Positions 44,621-58,591 of a DNA stretch of 64,000 nucleotides are shown in pieces. The stretch lies in assembly GCF_001522585.2 (NCBI RefSeq), contig NZ_CP013373.1, forward strand, positions 3,100,001-3,164,000, read 5' to 3'. This DNA is from Burkholderia sp. NRF60-BP8. Its GTDB lineage: Bacteria; Pseudomonadota; Gammaproteobacteria; Burkholderiales; Burkholderiaceae. Positions within the stretch are counted from its first letter, which is position 1. Every line of letters begins with the position of its first letter. The notes under the pieces are model-generated. The model searched no databases. It saw only the letters and a list, made by a program, of their open reading frames with translations, and was not told the DNA's origin. The translations under genes were made by a program, and so were the position numbers.

Positions 44621-45688
44621 ATGTCTGCGACTCCTCTCGCCGCTTCCGTCCCGCTCGACGCGCCCTACACGCGCGGCGCCGCCCTGCCCGCGCTGCTGAA
44701 ATCGCGCATCCTGATCCTCGACGGCGCGATGGGCACGATGATCCAGCGCTACAAGCTCGACGAGGCCGCGTATCGCGGCGAGCGCTTCAAGGATTTCCCG
44801 CGCGACATCAAGGGCAACAACGAGCTGCTGTCGCTTACGCAGCCGCAGATCATCCGCGAGATCCACGACCAGTACTTCGCGGCCGGCGCCGACATCGTCG
44901 AAACGAACACGTTCGGCGCGACGACCGTCGCGCAGGCCGACTACGGGATGGAAGATCTCGTCGTCGAGATGAACGTCGAATCGGCGAAGCTCGCACGCGA
45001 ATCGGCCGCGAAATACGCGACGCCGGACAAACCGCGCTTCGTCGCCGGCGCGATCGGGCCGACGCCGAAGACGGCGAGCATCTCGCCGGACGTCAACGAT
45101 CCGGGCGCGCGCAACGTCACGTTCGACGAGTTGCGTGACGCGTACTACCAGCAGGCGAAGGCGCTGCTCGACGGTGGCGTCGACCTGTTCCTCGTCGAGA
45201 CGATCTTCGACACGCTGAACGCCAAGGCCGCGCTGTTCGCGCTCGACGAGCTGTTCGAGGACACCGGCGAGCGCCTGCCGATCATGATCTCGGGCACCGT
45301 CACCGATGCGTCCGGCCGGATCCTGTCGGGCCAGACGGTAGAAGCGTTCTGGAATTCGCTGCGTCACGCGAAGCCGCTCACGTTCGGCCTGAACTGCGCG
45401 CTCGGCGCGGCGCTGATGCGCCCGTACATCGCCGAGCTCGCGAAGCTGTGCGACACCTACGTGTCGTGCTACCCGAACGCGGGCCTGCCGAACCCCATGA
45501 GCGACACCGGTTTCGACGAAACCCCCGACGTCACGTCGGGCCTGTTGAAGGAATTCGCGCAGGCCGGGCTCGTGAACCTCGCGGGCGGCTGCTGCGGCAC
45601 GACGCCCGAACACATCGCCGAGATCGCGAAGGCGCTCGCCGGCGTGAAGCCGCGCCGCTGGCCGAACCAGTACAGCGACAACGCCTGA
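44621..45688 (+). CDS. metH: Methionine synthase, homocysteine-binding module (MetH N-terminal part)
   Basis: 355-residue homocysteine S-methyltransferase domain corresponding to the first module of cobalamin-dependent methionine synthase. It starts at [18 protein letters not shown] (about 31-48). Zinc ligands are C259 (GLNCALG) and C324/C325 ([10 protein letters not shown]). The remaining modules are in the next gene, 42 bases downstream, so the enzyme is split into two chains. Both are complete with their own starts, so this is a stable split rather than a frameshift. The ATG has no strong ribosome site. Confidence 0.95.
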   Translation: MSATPLAASVPLDAPYTRGAALPALLKSRILILDGAMGTMIQRYKLDEAAYRGERFKDFPRDIKGNNELLSLTQPQIIREIHDQYFAAGADIVETNTFGATTVAQADYGMEDLVVEMNVESAKLARESAAKYATPDKPRFVAGAIGPTPKTASISPDVNDPGARNVTFDELRDAYYQQAKALLDGGVDLFLVETIFDTLNAKAALFALDELFEDTGERLPIMISGTVTDASGRILSGQTVEAFWNSLRHAKPLTFGLNCALGAALMRPYIAELAKLCDTYVSCYPNAGLPNPMSDTGFDETPDVTSGLLKEFAQAGLVNLAGGCCGTTPEHIAEIAKALAGVKPRRWPNQYSDNA

Positions 45689-45730
45689 CCCGACCGCCCC
45701 ACGTCCTTCATCACCAGAATCCGCACCGCC

Positions 45731-48448
<2,718 letters not shown>

Positions 48449-48493
48449 TCGATGCAAACGAGAGGCCCGGCCTCCTTTTGATCAGACAAAAGC

Positions 48494-48520
48494 AAAAGCC
48501 CGCTCGAAAGCGGGCTTTTT
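48494..48520. terminator. Bidirectional terminator between metH and the DUF1840 gene
   Basis: AAAAGCCCGCT-CGAA-AGCGGGCTTTT is an almost perfect inverted repeat with A and T tracts on either side, able to stop both the plus-strand metH transcript and the minus-strand DUF1840 transcript. Confidence 0.9.
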
Positions 48521-48559
48521 CGTGTCTGGCGAACCTGTCGACCCGCCCGGCAAGGAAGC

Positions 48560-48883
48560 TCAGAAGCCCCAGTGCACGTCGGCCTGACCGGCCTTCGCCT
48601 CGCGCAGCATCGTCAGGAACGGCGCGACGCGCTGGGCCAGGCTCGGCGGCACTTCGTGGTGCGCGTGGTCGGCTTCGTCCTCGTGGAAATGGCCGGCGTG
48701 CTCCGCACGCTCCTGCTTCGCCTGCGCGACCGCGCCTTCCAGCTTGGCGATCGCGTGGTCCAGTTCGTCGTGCGTGATCACACCGCGCTCGCCCAGCTGC
48801 TTGCCGACGAGACCCAGCACATACACGGCGAAATCCTTCAGCACGTCGAGATCCTGTGCCGCCTTGCTCTTGAACGTAATCAT
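48560..48883 (-). CDS. DUF1840 protein
   Basis: 107-residue soluble protein, MITFKSKAAQDLDVLKDFAV at the start, then a helical stretch and a His/Glu-rich segment HAGHFHEDEADHAHHE (about 62-77), and a C-terminal LAQRVAPFLTMLREA helix. The histidines could bind metal. DUF1840 has no assigned function. AGGGAA precedes the ATG at 48883. It is a single gene between metH and argS, divergent from argS. Confidence 0.85.
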   Translation of the reverse strand: MITFKSKAAQDLDVLKDFAVYVLGLVGKQLGERGVITHDELDHAIAKLEGAVAQAKQERAEHAGHFHEDEADHAHHEVPPSLAQRVAPFLTMLREAKAGQADVHWGF

Positions 48884-49083
48884 GACAATTCCCTTTTCAT
48901 CTTGTTGTGCCTGCGCGGCGCGGTTGGGGAACGCCGACAGACCGGCGTCCGGCCTCGCGGACGCGGGCCGCCTGAGCGGCATATTAGCACCTGTTAAAAT
49001 TCTGCGATCCCTGAAACGCGCGCTTAAAAAGCGCGCCGGCGGCCCGGCGTTTCCGGCCGCCACCAACGAAGCCTTCTACCAGC

Positions 49084-50865
49084 ATGCTGCCAGCACACAA
49101 ACAGACCCTCGAAGCCCTGCTCGCGGATAGCGTCAAGCAGGTCGCACACGCGCTGAAAGGCGCCGACGCGGCATTCGTCGCCCCGGCCATCACGCTGGAG
49201 CGCCCGAAGGTCGCCGCGCACGGCGACGTCGCGTGCAACGTCGCGATGCAGCTCGCGAAGCCGCTCGGCACGAACCCGCGCCAGCTCGCCGAACGGATCG
49301 TCGCCGCACTCACCGCGCAGCCGGCCGCGCAAGGCCTCGTCGAAGCCGCCGAGATCGCCGGCCCCGGCTTCATCAACCTGCGCCTGTCGGCCGCCGCGAA
49401 ACAGGCGGTGATCGCCGCCGTGTTCGACCAGGGCCGCGCGTTCGGCACGTCGGATCGCGAGAAGGGCAAGCGGGTGCTGCTCGAATTCGTGTCGGCCAAT
49501 CCGACGGGCCCGCTGCACGTCGGCCACGGCCGCCAGGCCGCGCTCGGCGACGTGCTCGCGAACGTGATCGCGAGCCAGGGCTACACGGTGCACCGCGAGT
49601 TCTACTACAACGACGCGGGCGTGCAGATCGGCAACCTGGCGATTTCGACGCAGGCGCGCGCCCGCGGCCTGAAGCCGGGCGACGCGGGCTGGCCGGAAGC
49701 CGCGTACAACGGCGAGTACATCGCCGACATCGCGCGCGACTACCTGAACGGCGAAACGGTCGCCGCATCGGACGGCGAGCCGGTCAAGGGCGCGGGCGAC
49801 GTCGAGGATCTCGACGCGATCCGCAAGTTCGCGGTCACGTACCTGCGTCGCGAGCAGGACATGGACCTGCAGGCATTCGGCGTGAAGTTCGACCAGTACT
49901 ACCTCGAATCGTCGCTGTACAGCGAAGGCCGCGTCGAGAAGACGGTCGACGCGCTGGTCAAGGCCGGCATGACCTACGAGCAGGACGGCGCGCTGTGGCT
50001 GCGCACGACCGACGAAGGCGACGACAAGGATCGCGTGATGCGCAAGTCGGACGGCACGTACACGTACTTCGTGCCGGACGTCGCGTATCACGTGACGAAG
50101 TGGGAGCGCGGCTTCACGAAGGTGATCAACATCCAGGGTTCGGACCACCACGGCACGATCGCGCGCGTGCGCGCCGGCCTGCAGGGGCTGCACATCGGGA
50201 TCCCGAAGGGCTATCCCGACTACGTGCTGCACAAGATGGTCACCGTGATGCGCGACGGCCAGGAAGTGAAGATCTCGAAGCGCGCGGGCAGCTACGTGAC
50301 GGTGCGCGACCTGATCGAATGGTCGGGCGGCGCGGCGCCGGGCCAGGAAGCGGCGCCCGACCTGATCGACGAGGCGACCATCACGCGCGGCCGCGACGCG
50401 GTGCGTTTCTTCCTGATCTCGCGCAAGGCCGATACCGAGTTCGTGTTCGACATCGACCTCGCGTTGAAACAGAACGACGAGAACCCGGTCTATTACGTGC
50501 AATACGCGCATGCGCGGATCTGCTCGGTGCTCAACGAACTGAAGTCGCGCTACAACGTCGACGTCGCGCAACTGCCGGGCGCCGACCTGTCGCAACTGAC
50601 CAGCGCGCAAGCGGCATCGCTGATGCAGAAGCTGGCCGAGTACCCGGACATGCTCACGCACGCGGCGAACGAGCTCGCGCCGCACGCAGTCGCGTTCTAC
50701 CTGCGCGATCTCGCTGGCGAATTCCACTCGTTCTACAATGCGGAGCGCGTGCTGGTCGACGACGAAGCGCCGCGCAATGCGCGCGCCGCGCTGCTCGCCG
50801 CGACCCGGCAGGTACTCGAGAATGGCCTGGCAGTGCTCGGCGTATCCGCGCCCGCCAAGATGTAA
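49084..50865 (+). CDS. argS: Arginyl-tRNA synthetase
   Basis: Charges tRNA-Arg. The 593-residue protein has an N-terminal tRNA D-loop domain (about 1-110), the class I HIGH motif as [20 protein letters not shown], the catalytic region with QGSDHHGTI, a KMSKS-equivalent [11 protein letters not shown] that differs from the canonical motif as usual in ArgRS, and a C-terminal anticodon-binding DALR domain ([14 protein letters not shown] onward). A hairpin (50877-50883 with 50890-50896) lies just past the stop. It is followed by the SPOR gene, probably in the same operon. Confidence 0.97.
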   Translation: MLPAHKQTLEALLADSVKQVAHALKGADAAFVAPAITLERPKVAAHGDVACNVAMQLAKPLGTNPRQLAERIVAALTAQPAAQGLVEAAEIAGPGFINLRLSAAAKQAVIAAVFDQGRAFGTSDREKGKRVLLEFVSANPTGPLHVGHGRQAALGDVLANVIASQGYTVHREFYYNDAGVQIGNLAISTQARARGLKPGDAGWPEAAYNGEYIADIARDYLNGETVAASDGEPVKGAGDVEDLDAIRKFAVTYLRREQDMDLQAFGVKFDQYYLESSLYSEGRVEKTVDALVKAGMTYEQDGALWLRTTDEGDDKDRVMRKSDGTYTYFVPDVAYHVTKWERGFTKVINIQGSDHHGTIARVRAGLQGLHIGIPKGYPDYVLHKMVTVMRDGQEVKISKRAGSYVTVRDLIEWSGGAAPGQEAAPDLIDEATITRGRDAVRFFLISRKADTEFVFDIDLALKQNDENPVYYVQYAHARICSVLNELKSRYNVDVAQLPGADLSQLTSAQAASLMQKLAEYPDMLTHAANELAPHAVAFYLRDLAGEFHSFYNAERVLVDDEAPRNARAALLAATRQVLENGLAVLGVSAPAKM

Positions 50866-50876
50866 CGGATGTCAGC

Positions 50877-50896
50877 GCGGCCCCGAACCGGGCCGC
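50877..50896 (+). terminator. Hairpin after argS, possible attenuator
   Basis: GCGGCCC (50877-50883) pairs with GGGCCGC (50890-50896) around CGAACC. No T tract follows, so it may only weaken read-through into the SPOR gene. Confidence 0.35.
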
Positions 50897-50986
50897 GATT
50901 GGCTGCGGCAGCGCCCGCCGTCGGACGCCCGTCGCCGGATGCCCGTCGCAGCCTTTTCACGATTCTTTTTGCAGGTGACTCAAGCA

Positions 50987-51868
50987 ATGGCACAACCACG
51001 CCGCACTTCGAAACAATCGAAACAAGCCGGAGGAACATTTCTTGGAATCGTGCTGGGCCTGATCGTCGGCCTCGCGATCGCCGTGGTGGTGGCGCTCTAC
51101 ATCACGCGTTCGCCGTCGCCGTTCGTGTCGAAGGTCGCGCCGCCGCCGGCCGACAACGGCGCGAGCCAGCCGCAGCAGTTCGACCCGAATCGCGCGCTGC
51201 AGGGCAAGACGCCCGGCCAGCCGGTGCCGCAGGCCGCGCAGCCTGCACCGCCGAACACCGCGCCCGGCCAGGCCGCGAACCAGACCCAGGGCGGCCTGCT
51301 GCCCGAGCCGCAGATCGTCGAAGTGCCGCCGTCGGGTAACACGAACGGCGCCACCGGCTCGAGCAACACCGCGTCGAACACGCCGTCGTCGAGCAACGGC
51401 GTCGCCGTCGCACCGAAGCCGGCCGACACCACGCCGCCGCCGAAGAAGACGCAACAGGCGCAGCAACAGCAGCAAGGCGGCGAGGACGACCTCGCGCGCT
51501 TCGCCGCGCAGAAGCAGGCGCAGCAAGCCGCCGCGCAAAAGCAGCAACAGCAGCAGGCCGCGAACACGCCGAAGCCGACGTCGTCGGCCACCGCGGCGGC
51601 CGCGAAGCCGCCGACCGCGAACGACGCGAACACCGGCTACTTCCTGCAGGTCGGTGCGTACAAGACGGAAGGCGATGCCGAGCAGCAGCGTGCGCGCCTC
51701 GGCTTCCAGGGCTTCGAATCGAAGGTGTCGAAACGCGACGTCAGCGGCGTGACCTATTTCCGCGTGCGCGTCGGTCCGTTCTCGAAGTTCGAGGATATGA
51801 ACTCGGCCCGTCAGCGCCTGTCCGATGCAGGTGTCGACACGGCGGTGATCCGCTTCACGAAGCAGTAA
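50987..51868 (+). CDS. SPOR-domain cell-division protein (FtsN-like)
   Basis: 293-residue inner-membrane protein. A cytoplasmic basic N-terminus and one helix (about 17-40, TFLGIVLGLIVGLAIAVVVAL) precede a long Gln/Pro/Ala-rich periplasmic linker with runs of Gln (about 150-200), then a C-terminal SPOR domain (GYFLQVGAYKTEGDAEQQRA, VTYFRVRVGPFSK, ARQRLSDAGVDTAVIRF) that binds denuded septal glycan. FtsN or a DedD-type protein is likely. It lies between argS and dsbA. Confidence 0.87.
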   Translation: MAQPRRTSKQSKQAGGTFLGIVLGLIVGLAIAVVVALYITRSPSPFVSKVAPPPADNGASQPQQFDPNRALQGKTPGQPVPQAAQPAPPNTAPGQAANQTQGGLLPEPQIVEVPPSGNTNGATGSSNTASNTPSSSNGVAVAPKPADTTPPPKKTQQAQQQQQGGEDDLARFAAQKQAQQAAAQKQQQQQAANTPKPTSSATAAAAKPPTANDANTGYFLQVGAYKTEGDAEQQRARLGFQGFESKVSKRDVSGVTYFRVRVGPFSKFEDMNSARQRLSDAGVDTAVIRFTKQ

Positions 51869-51937
51869 GCAGCCGGCCGCACCCACGCAGAACCCGTTAC
51901 GTTTCGTAACCCGAGCAACCGATTCGACGTCCACAAC

Positions 51938-52576
51938 ATGAAAAAACTGCTTAGCACGCTCCTTCTGTCCCTCGGCCTGGCTGCCGGCCTGGCCCAGGCG
52001 ACGCCCGCCGCCCCGGTGTCCGGCAAGGACTTCGAGGTGATGAAGTCGCCGCAGCCGGTGTCCGCGCCGGCCGGCAAGGTCGAGGTGATCGAGTTCTTCT
52101 GGTACGGCTGCCCGCACTGCTACGAATTCGAGCCGACGATCGAGGCCTGGGTGAAGAAACAGGGCAATAACATCGACTTCAAGCGCGTGCCGGTCGCTTT
52201 CCGTGACGATTTCCTCCCGCACTCGAAGCTGTTCTATGCGGTGTCCGCACTCGGCATCTCCGAGAAGGTCACGCCGGCGATCTTCAACGCGATCCACAAG
52301 CAGAAGAACTACCTGCTGACGCCGCAGGCGCAGGCCGATTTCCTGGCCACGCAGGGCGTCGACAAGAAGAAGTTCATGGACGCGTACAACTCGTTCAGCG
52401 TGCAGGGCGAAGTGAACCAGTCGGCCAAGCTGCTGAAGGACTACGCGATCGACGGCGTGCCGACGGTCGTCGTCCAGGGCAAGTACAAGACGGGCCCGGC
52501 TTACACGAACAGCATCCCGGGTACCGCCCAGGTGCTCGACTTTCTCGTGAAGCAGGTCCAGGACAAGAAGCTCTGA
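51938..52576 (+). CDS. dsbA: Thiol:disulfide interchange protein DsbA
   Basis: Periplasmic oxidoreductase that introduces disulfides into exported proteins. The 212-residue precursor has a signal peptide ending near LAQA (about 21), the thioredoxin-fold active site CPHC (C58-C61) in FFWYGCPHCYEFEP, and the cis-proline loop in IDGVPTVVVQGKY. The mature domain is of standard length. It is the third gene of argS-SPOR-dsbA and the next SDR gene starts 19 bases later. Confidence 0.95.
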   Translation: MKKLLSTLLLSLGLAAGLAQATPAAPVSGKDFEVMKSPQPVSAPAGKVEVIEFFWYGCPHCYEFEPTIEAWVKKQGNNIDFKRVPVAFRDDFLPHSKLFYAVSALGISEKVTPAIFNAIHKQKNYLLTPQAQADFLATQGVDKKKFMDAYNSFSVQGEVNQSAKLLKDYAIDGVPTVVVQGKYKTGPAYTNSIPGTAQVLDFLVKQVQDKKL

Positions 52577-52595
52577 TCCCCGCCCGCGCGCCGGC

Positions 52596-53369
52596 ATGAC
52601 TACTCCGCTGAAGGTCTTCATCACCGGCGCGTCGAGCGGCCTCGGCCTCGCGATGGCCGAGGAATACGCCCGCCAGGGCGCCACGCTCGCGCTCGTCGCG
52701 CGACGCACCGATGCACTCGATGCGTTCGCGCGGCGTTTCCCGACGCTGTCCGTCTCCGTCTATTCCGCCGACGTGCGCGACGCCGATGCGCTCGCAACGG
52801 CCGCCGCGTCGTTCATCGCCGCGCACGGCTGCCCCGACGTCGTGATCGCGAACGCGGGCATCAGCCAGGGCGCCGTCACCGGCCAGGGCGATCTCGCGGC
52901 GTTCCGCGACGTGATGGACATCAACTACTACGGGATGGTCGCGACGTTCGAGCCGTTCGTCGGCCCGATGACGGCCGCGCGCCACGGCACGCTGGTCGGC
53001 GTCGCGAGCGTCGCCGGCGTGCGCGGACTGCCCGGCTCCGGCGCGTACAGCGCGTCGAAATCGGCCGCGATCAAGTATCTCGAGGCGTTGCGCGTCGAAC
53101 TGCGCCCGGCCGGCGTCGGCGTCGTGACGATCGCGCCCGGCTACATTCGCACGCCGATGACCGCGCACAACCCGTACCGGATGCCGTTCCTGATGGACGC
53201 CGATCGCTTCGCCGCACGCGCGGCGCGCGCGATCGCCCGGCAGCACGCATTCCGCGTGATTCCGTGGCAAATGGGTGTCGTCGCGAAGGTGCTGCACGTG
53301 CTGCCGCGCTGGCTGTACGATCGCCTGTTCGAAAAGGCGCCGCGCAAGCCGAAGGCCGGCGCGCACTGA
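52596..53369 (+). CDS. Short-chain dehydrogenase/reductase
   Basis: 257-residue NAD(P)-dependent oxidoreductase of the classical SDR fold. The cofactor motif TGASSGLGLAMAEEYA is at the N-terminus, NAGISQGAV in the middle, and the catalytic Ser-Tyr-Lys is VASVAGVRGLPGSGAYSASKSA. Substrate unknown. It follows dsbA by 19 bases and may share its transcript; a small hairpin (53384-53389 with 53402-53407) follows. Confidence 0.88.
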   Translation: MTTPLKVFITGASSGLGLAMAEEYARQGATLALVARRTDALDAFARRFPTLSVSVYSADVRDADALATAAASFIAAHGCPDVVIANAGISQGAVTGQGDLAAFRDVMDINYYGMVATFEPFVGPMTAARHGTLVGVASVAGVRGLPGSGAYSASKSAAIKYLEALRVELRPAGVGVVTIAPGYIRTPMTAHNPYRMPFLMDADRFAARAARAIARQHAFRVIPWQMGVVAKVLHVLPRWLYDRLFEKAPRKPKAGAH

Positions 53370-53749
53370 CGATCCGCCGAGACGGCCCGCGCGATGTACG
53401 CCGGGCCTTCTCGCTGCGCCGACGCGTCGACGCGCCGGTTTGGCGACGCCTTCCACGGCCTATTCGCCACGTCCGCCGCATGCTTCGACGCGCTGACCCC
53501 GCCATCTCCGTCGTCCGCCTTCCCGCCTTCCCGCCTTCCCGCCGCTTCAGCCGCACCTTCCGCTGCATCGACACCCGTTCCGTCGCGAACGCAGCCGTTT
53601 TTCGGTCAATTCGCCGCGTTCCGGCGCCTTTTTTCACGCGTCGCGCGCTTTGACGGTATGCTATTCGCCAGCCGCGCCGGCCCTGCCTGCTTCCGGGCCG
53701 CGCCTGCCTCCGTCATCCAGCGAAAAACACGCGCCACGTGGGAGATCCT
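53370..53749 (+). other. 380-base gene-free stretch with short tandem repeat and the DppA-type gene leader
   Basis: After a weak hairpin at 53384-53407 (GGCCCG/CGGGCC, then TTCT) comes a low-complexity pyrimidine-rich run with three exact copies of CGCCTTCC (53516-53539). The last part holds the ribosome site GGGAG of the next gene. No convincing coding frame. Confidence 0.5.
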
Positions 53750-55345
53750 ATGCACGTCAAGCTGTTCGCCGCGGCCGCCGTCGCCGCCGCCCTTGCCGCC
53801 CCCGGCCTCGCCGCCGCCAAGCCGCTCACCGTCTGCACGGAATCGAGCCCGGACGGTTTCGACGTCGTGCAGTACAACTCGCTCGTCACGACCAACGCAT
53901 CGGCCGACGTGATCTTCAACACGCTCGTGTCCTACGACGAAGCCACGAAGAAGGTCGTGCCCGCGCTCGCCGACAAATGGGAAACGAGCGCCGACGGCCT
54001 CACGTACACGTTCCACCTGCGCCCGAACGTCGCGTTCCAGACCACCGACTATTTCAAGCCGGGCCGCCCGCTCGACGCGGACGACGTCGTGTTCACGTTC
54101 ACGCGGATGCTCGACGATGCGAATCCGTGGCACAAGGTGGCCGGCGCGAGCGGCTTCCCGCACGCGCAGTCGATGGGCCTCGTGAAGCTCGTGAAGTCGG
54201 TCACGAAAGTCGACGACAGCACGGTGAAGTTCGTGCTGAACGAACCGAACGCGACGTTCGTGCCGATCCTGACGATGGGCTTCGCGTCGATCTACTCGGC
54301 CGAGTACGCTGACCAGCTGCTGAAGGCCGGCAAGCAGGCCGACGTGAACGCGAAGCCGGTCGGCACCGGCCCGTTCGTGCTGAAGAGCTATACGAAGGAC
54401 GCGCTGATCCGCTACGACGCGAATCCGACGTACTGGGGCACGAAGCCGAAGGTCGACCGGCTGATCTACGCGATCACGCCCGACCCGTCGGTGCGCCTGC
54501 AGAAGGTGAAGGCCGGCGAATGCCAGATCGCGCTGTCGCCGAAGCCGCAGGACGTGCTCGCCGCGAAGGGCGAAAGCGCGCTGAAGGTCGTGCAGACGCC
54601 CGCGTTCATGACCGCGTTCGTCGCGTTGAACACGCAGAAGAAGCCGCTCGACAACGACAAGGTGCGCGAGGCGCTGAATCTCGCGTTCGACCGCGCAACC
54701 TACCTGAAGGTCGTGTTCGACAATACCGCGACGGCCGCGAACAACCCGTATCCGCCGAACACGTGGAGCTACGCGAAGGACGTCGCGCCGTATGCGTACG
54801 ATCCGGCGAAGGCGAAACAGTTGCTCGCGCAGGCCGGCTTCCCGAACGGTTTCTCGACGACCATCTGGACGCGCCCGACCGGCAGCGTGCTGAACCCGAA
54901 CCCGAAGGTCGGCGCGGAACTGCTGCAGGCCGACCTCGCGAAGATCGGCGTGAAGGCCGAGGTCAAGGTGATCGAATGGGGCGAGCTGATCAAGCAGGCG
55001 AAGCTCGGCCAGCATGACATGCTGTTCATGGGCTGGGCCGGCGACAACGGCGATCCGGACAACTACCTGTCGCCGCTGTTCAGTTGCAACGCGGTGAAGT
55101 CGGGCATCAACTTCGCGCGCTTCTGCGATGCGCAGCTCGACAAGCTGATCGCCGACGGCAAGTCGACCGCCGACCAGGCCAAGCGCGCGAAGCTGTACGA
55201 AAGCGCGCAGAAGATCATCCACGACCAGGCGCTGTGGATCCCGCTCGGCTACCCGACCGCGGCCGCGCTCACGCGCACGAACGTGAGCGGCTATCGCGTC
55301 AGTCCGTTCGGGCGGCAGAATTTCACGACGGTCGCCGTGCAGTAA
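53750..55345 (+). CDS. Peptide ABC transporter substrate-binding protein (DppA-like)
   Basis: 531-residue periplasmic binding protein of the family 5 solute-binding group, which binds di- or oligopeptides. It has a Sec signal (cleavage near GLAAA) and the family signatures LTVCTESSPDGFDVVQYNSL, RPLDADDVVFTFTRMLDD, NEPNATFVPIL, then LPLIP-type closure in DQALWIPLGYPTAAALTRT. The ATG at 53750 has GGGAG six bases upstream; a GTG just before it is less likely. No permease or ATPase gene follows, so the membrane partners are elsewhere. A stable 11-bp hairpin follows. Confidence 0.88.
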   Translation: MHVKLFAAAAVAAALAAPGLAAAKPLTVCTESSPDGFDVVQYNSLVTTNASADVIFNTLVSYDEATKKVVPALADKWETSADGLTYTFHLRPNVAFQTTDYFKPGRPLDADDVVFTFTRMLDDANPWHKVAGASGFPHAQSMGLVKLVKSVTKVDDSTVKFVLNEPNATFVPILTMGFASIYSAEYADQLLKAGKQADVNAKPVGTGPFVLKSYTKDALIRYDANPTYWGTKPKVDRLIYAITPDPSVRLQKVKAGECQIALSPKPQDVLAAKGESALKVVQTPAFMTAFVALNTQKKPLDNDKVREALNLAFDRATYLKVVFDNTATAANNPYPPNTWSYAKDVAPYAYDPAKAKQLLAQAGFPNGFSTTIWTRPTGSVLNPNPKVGAELLQADLAKIGVKAEVKVIEWGELIKQAKLGQHDMLFMGWAGDNGDPDNYLSPLFSCNAVKSGINFARFCDAQLDKLIADGKSTADQAKRAKLYESAQKIIHDQALWIPLGYPTAAALTRTNVSGYRVSPFGRQNFTTVAVQ

Positions 55346-55366
55346 CGCGCCCCGCGCGCGTCGCGC

Positions 55367-55397
55367 GCAAGCGACGGTGCGTCGGGCCGTCGCTTGC
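55367..55397 (+). terminator. Hairpin after the DppA-type gene
   Basis: Perfect 11-bp stem GCAAGCGACGG (55367-55377) with CCGTCGCTTGC (55387-55397), loop of nine. No T tract, so its role could be mRNA 3'-end protection. Confidence 0.55.
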
Positions 55398-55544
55398 GGC
55401 CCGCGCGCCGCGCTTGCTACACTGCGCGCTCATTCCTCATACCGGACGCCAGCCAAAGTGAATAACTAAGCCTTCCCGAAATGTTTTCGCCGCCGTGCCA
55501 CGCACGCCGCGCGCGAAGGTCTTCACGCATTTTCGGAGGTGCTT

Positions 55545-57191
<1,647 letters not shown>

Positions 57192-57207
57192 CGAGAACGA
57201 AGCAGTC

Positions 57208-58287
57208 TCAGCCGGCGGTACGGAACCGCAGCACCCCGTCGGCGCCCTGCTCGCGCACGAGTTCGCCCGCGAGCCACAGCAGGTTCAGGTGCGCGAGCGC
57301 CTCGCCGAGCGCGAACGTCATCTGGTGGATGTCGAGCTCGCGGCGGCGGAACATGATCGGCACGATGTCGGCCGCGCTGCGCGGCTGCTCCGCGCACGCG
57401 ACGCGCACTTCGGCCAGGCGCGCATCGTGATGTTCGCGCAGTTGCGCGATGCGCGTGCGCACGCCGCGAAACGGCTTGCCGTGCGACGGCAGCACGAGCG
57501 TGTCGGGCGCCATCGTCTCGTAGCGGCCGAGCGATTCGAGGTACAACGCGAGCGGGTTCGCTTCCGGTTCGAGGTCGAACACCGACACGTTCGTCGAGAT
57601 GCGCGGCAGCACCATGTCGCCGGAAATCAGCACGCCGTCCGCTTCGCTGTGGAGCGCGCAATGTTCAGGCGAATGGCCGAAGCCGGTGACGACGCGCCAC
57701 GTACGCGCGCCGATCGCGACCGCGTCGCCTTCGCGCAGGCGCCGGTAGCGCGGCGGCACGGCCGGCACGAGATCCGAGTAATAGCTGCGGCGGTTGCGCA
57801 GCTTGTCGAGCGCGGCCGGATCGGTCAGCCCGTGGCGCGCGAAGTGATCGGCGGCGGCCGCGCCGCCCGCGTTCGAGCCGTTGCCGGCCGCCATCAGGCA
57901 GCCGAACAGGTATTCGCCGAGCGTCATCCACAGCCGCACGTTCCAGCGGCCCTTGTCGCCGCCTTCGCACAGCCAGTTCGCGAGGCCGAAGTGATCGGGG
58001 TGGCAGTGCGTGACGAGTACGCGCAGCACGGGCAGGCCGTCGAGATGCGTGTCGAAGATCCGCTCCCAGTGCGTACGGATCGCGTCCGACGCGATCCCGC
58101 AATCGACGATCGTCCAGCCGGCCTGCCCGTCGATCTCGTCGCGCAGCAGCCAGAGATTGATGTGATCGAGCGAGAACGGCAGCGGCATGCGCAGCCAGCG
58201 CACGCCGGGCGCGACCTCGAACGTGTCGCCCGGGGCGGGCAGCGTATCGGCGAAGGGGTAGTCGAGTTGGTGTTCCAGGGCGTTCAT
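57208..58287 (-). CDS. MBL-fold metallohydrolase
   Basis: 359-residue hydrolase with the zinc motif THCHPDH (H94, H96, D98, H99), a second His in GFGHSPEHCAL, Asp in ISGDMVLPRIS, and His in LPSHGKPF. The C-terminal region after about 270 has extra helices. Glyoxalase II or a small-molecule lactonase-like enzyme would fit, but no substrate is indicated. It converges on the ABC-F gene, 16 bases apart. Confidence 0.88.
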   Translation of the reverse strand: MNALEHQLDYPFADTLPAPGDTFEVAPGVRWLRMPLPFSLDHINLWLLRDEIDGQAGWTIVDCGIASDAIRTHWERIFDTHLDGLPVLRVLVTHCHPDHFGLANWLCEGGDKGRWNVRLWMTLGEYLFGCLMAAGNGSNAGGAAAADHFARHGLTDPAALDKLRNRRSYYSDLVPAVPPRYRRLREGDAVAIGARTWRVVTGFGHSPEHCALHSEADGVLISGDMVLPRISTNVSVFDLEPEANPLALYLESLGRYETMAPDTLVLPSHGKPFRGVRTRIAQLREHHDARLAEVRVACAEQPRSAADIVPIMFRRRELDIHQMTFALGEALAHLNLLWLAGELVREQGADGVLRFRTAG

Positions 58288-58526
58288 CGGTGGGGCGTCT
58301 CGTCGTTATCGGTGCGAATGCGTGCCGGCGGCAGCGCGCGGCGGGCGGTGCGTCGATTCTATCGCCGTCGCGCGAAACAGGTGCCAGACGAGCATCGGCC
58401 CGCCAGAAAAAAGTTCGTGTCAGAATCGGTCCCGTACCCGCATCTTTACGCGAAGATGCATCGAACCGCGCCCAACGGCGATCAACACGCCGATTGACGG
58501 CCGTTCGCGCGCCACCGCGAAAGTCA

Positions 58527-58553
58527 TTGAAACGCCGACTTGGGCGCTAAAAT
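58527..58553 (+). promoter_or_regulatory. Candidate aceK promoter
   Basis: TTGAAA (58527-58532) and TAAAAT (58548-58553) are separated by 15 bases, slightly short of optimal, and lie about 40 bases before the aceK ATG. Confidence 0.35.
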
Positions 58554-58591
58554 GGCGAGTGCTTACAGCCCCTTGAACGAGCCTGCACGCG

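Noticed and set aside
48560..48883. Metal-binding chaperone role for the His-rich DUF1840 protein
   Set aside because: The His/Glu-rich segment is suggestive only; no known metal-chaperone motif is present.
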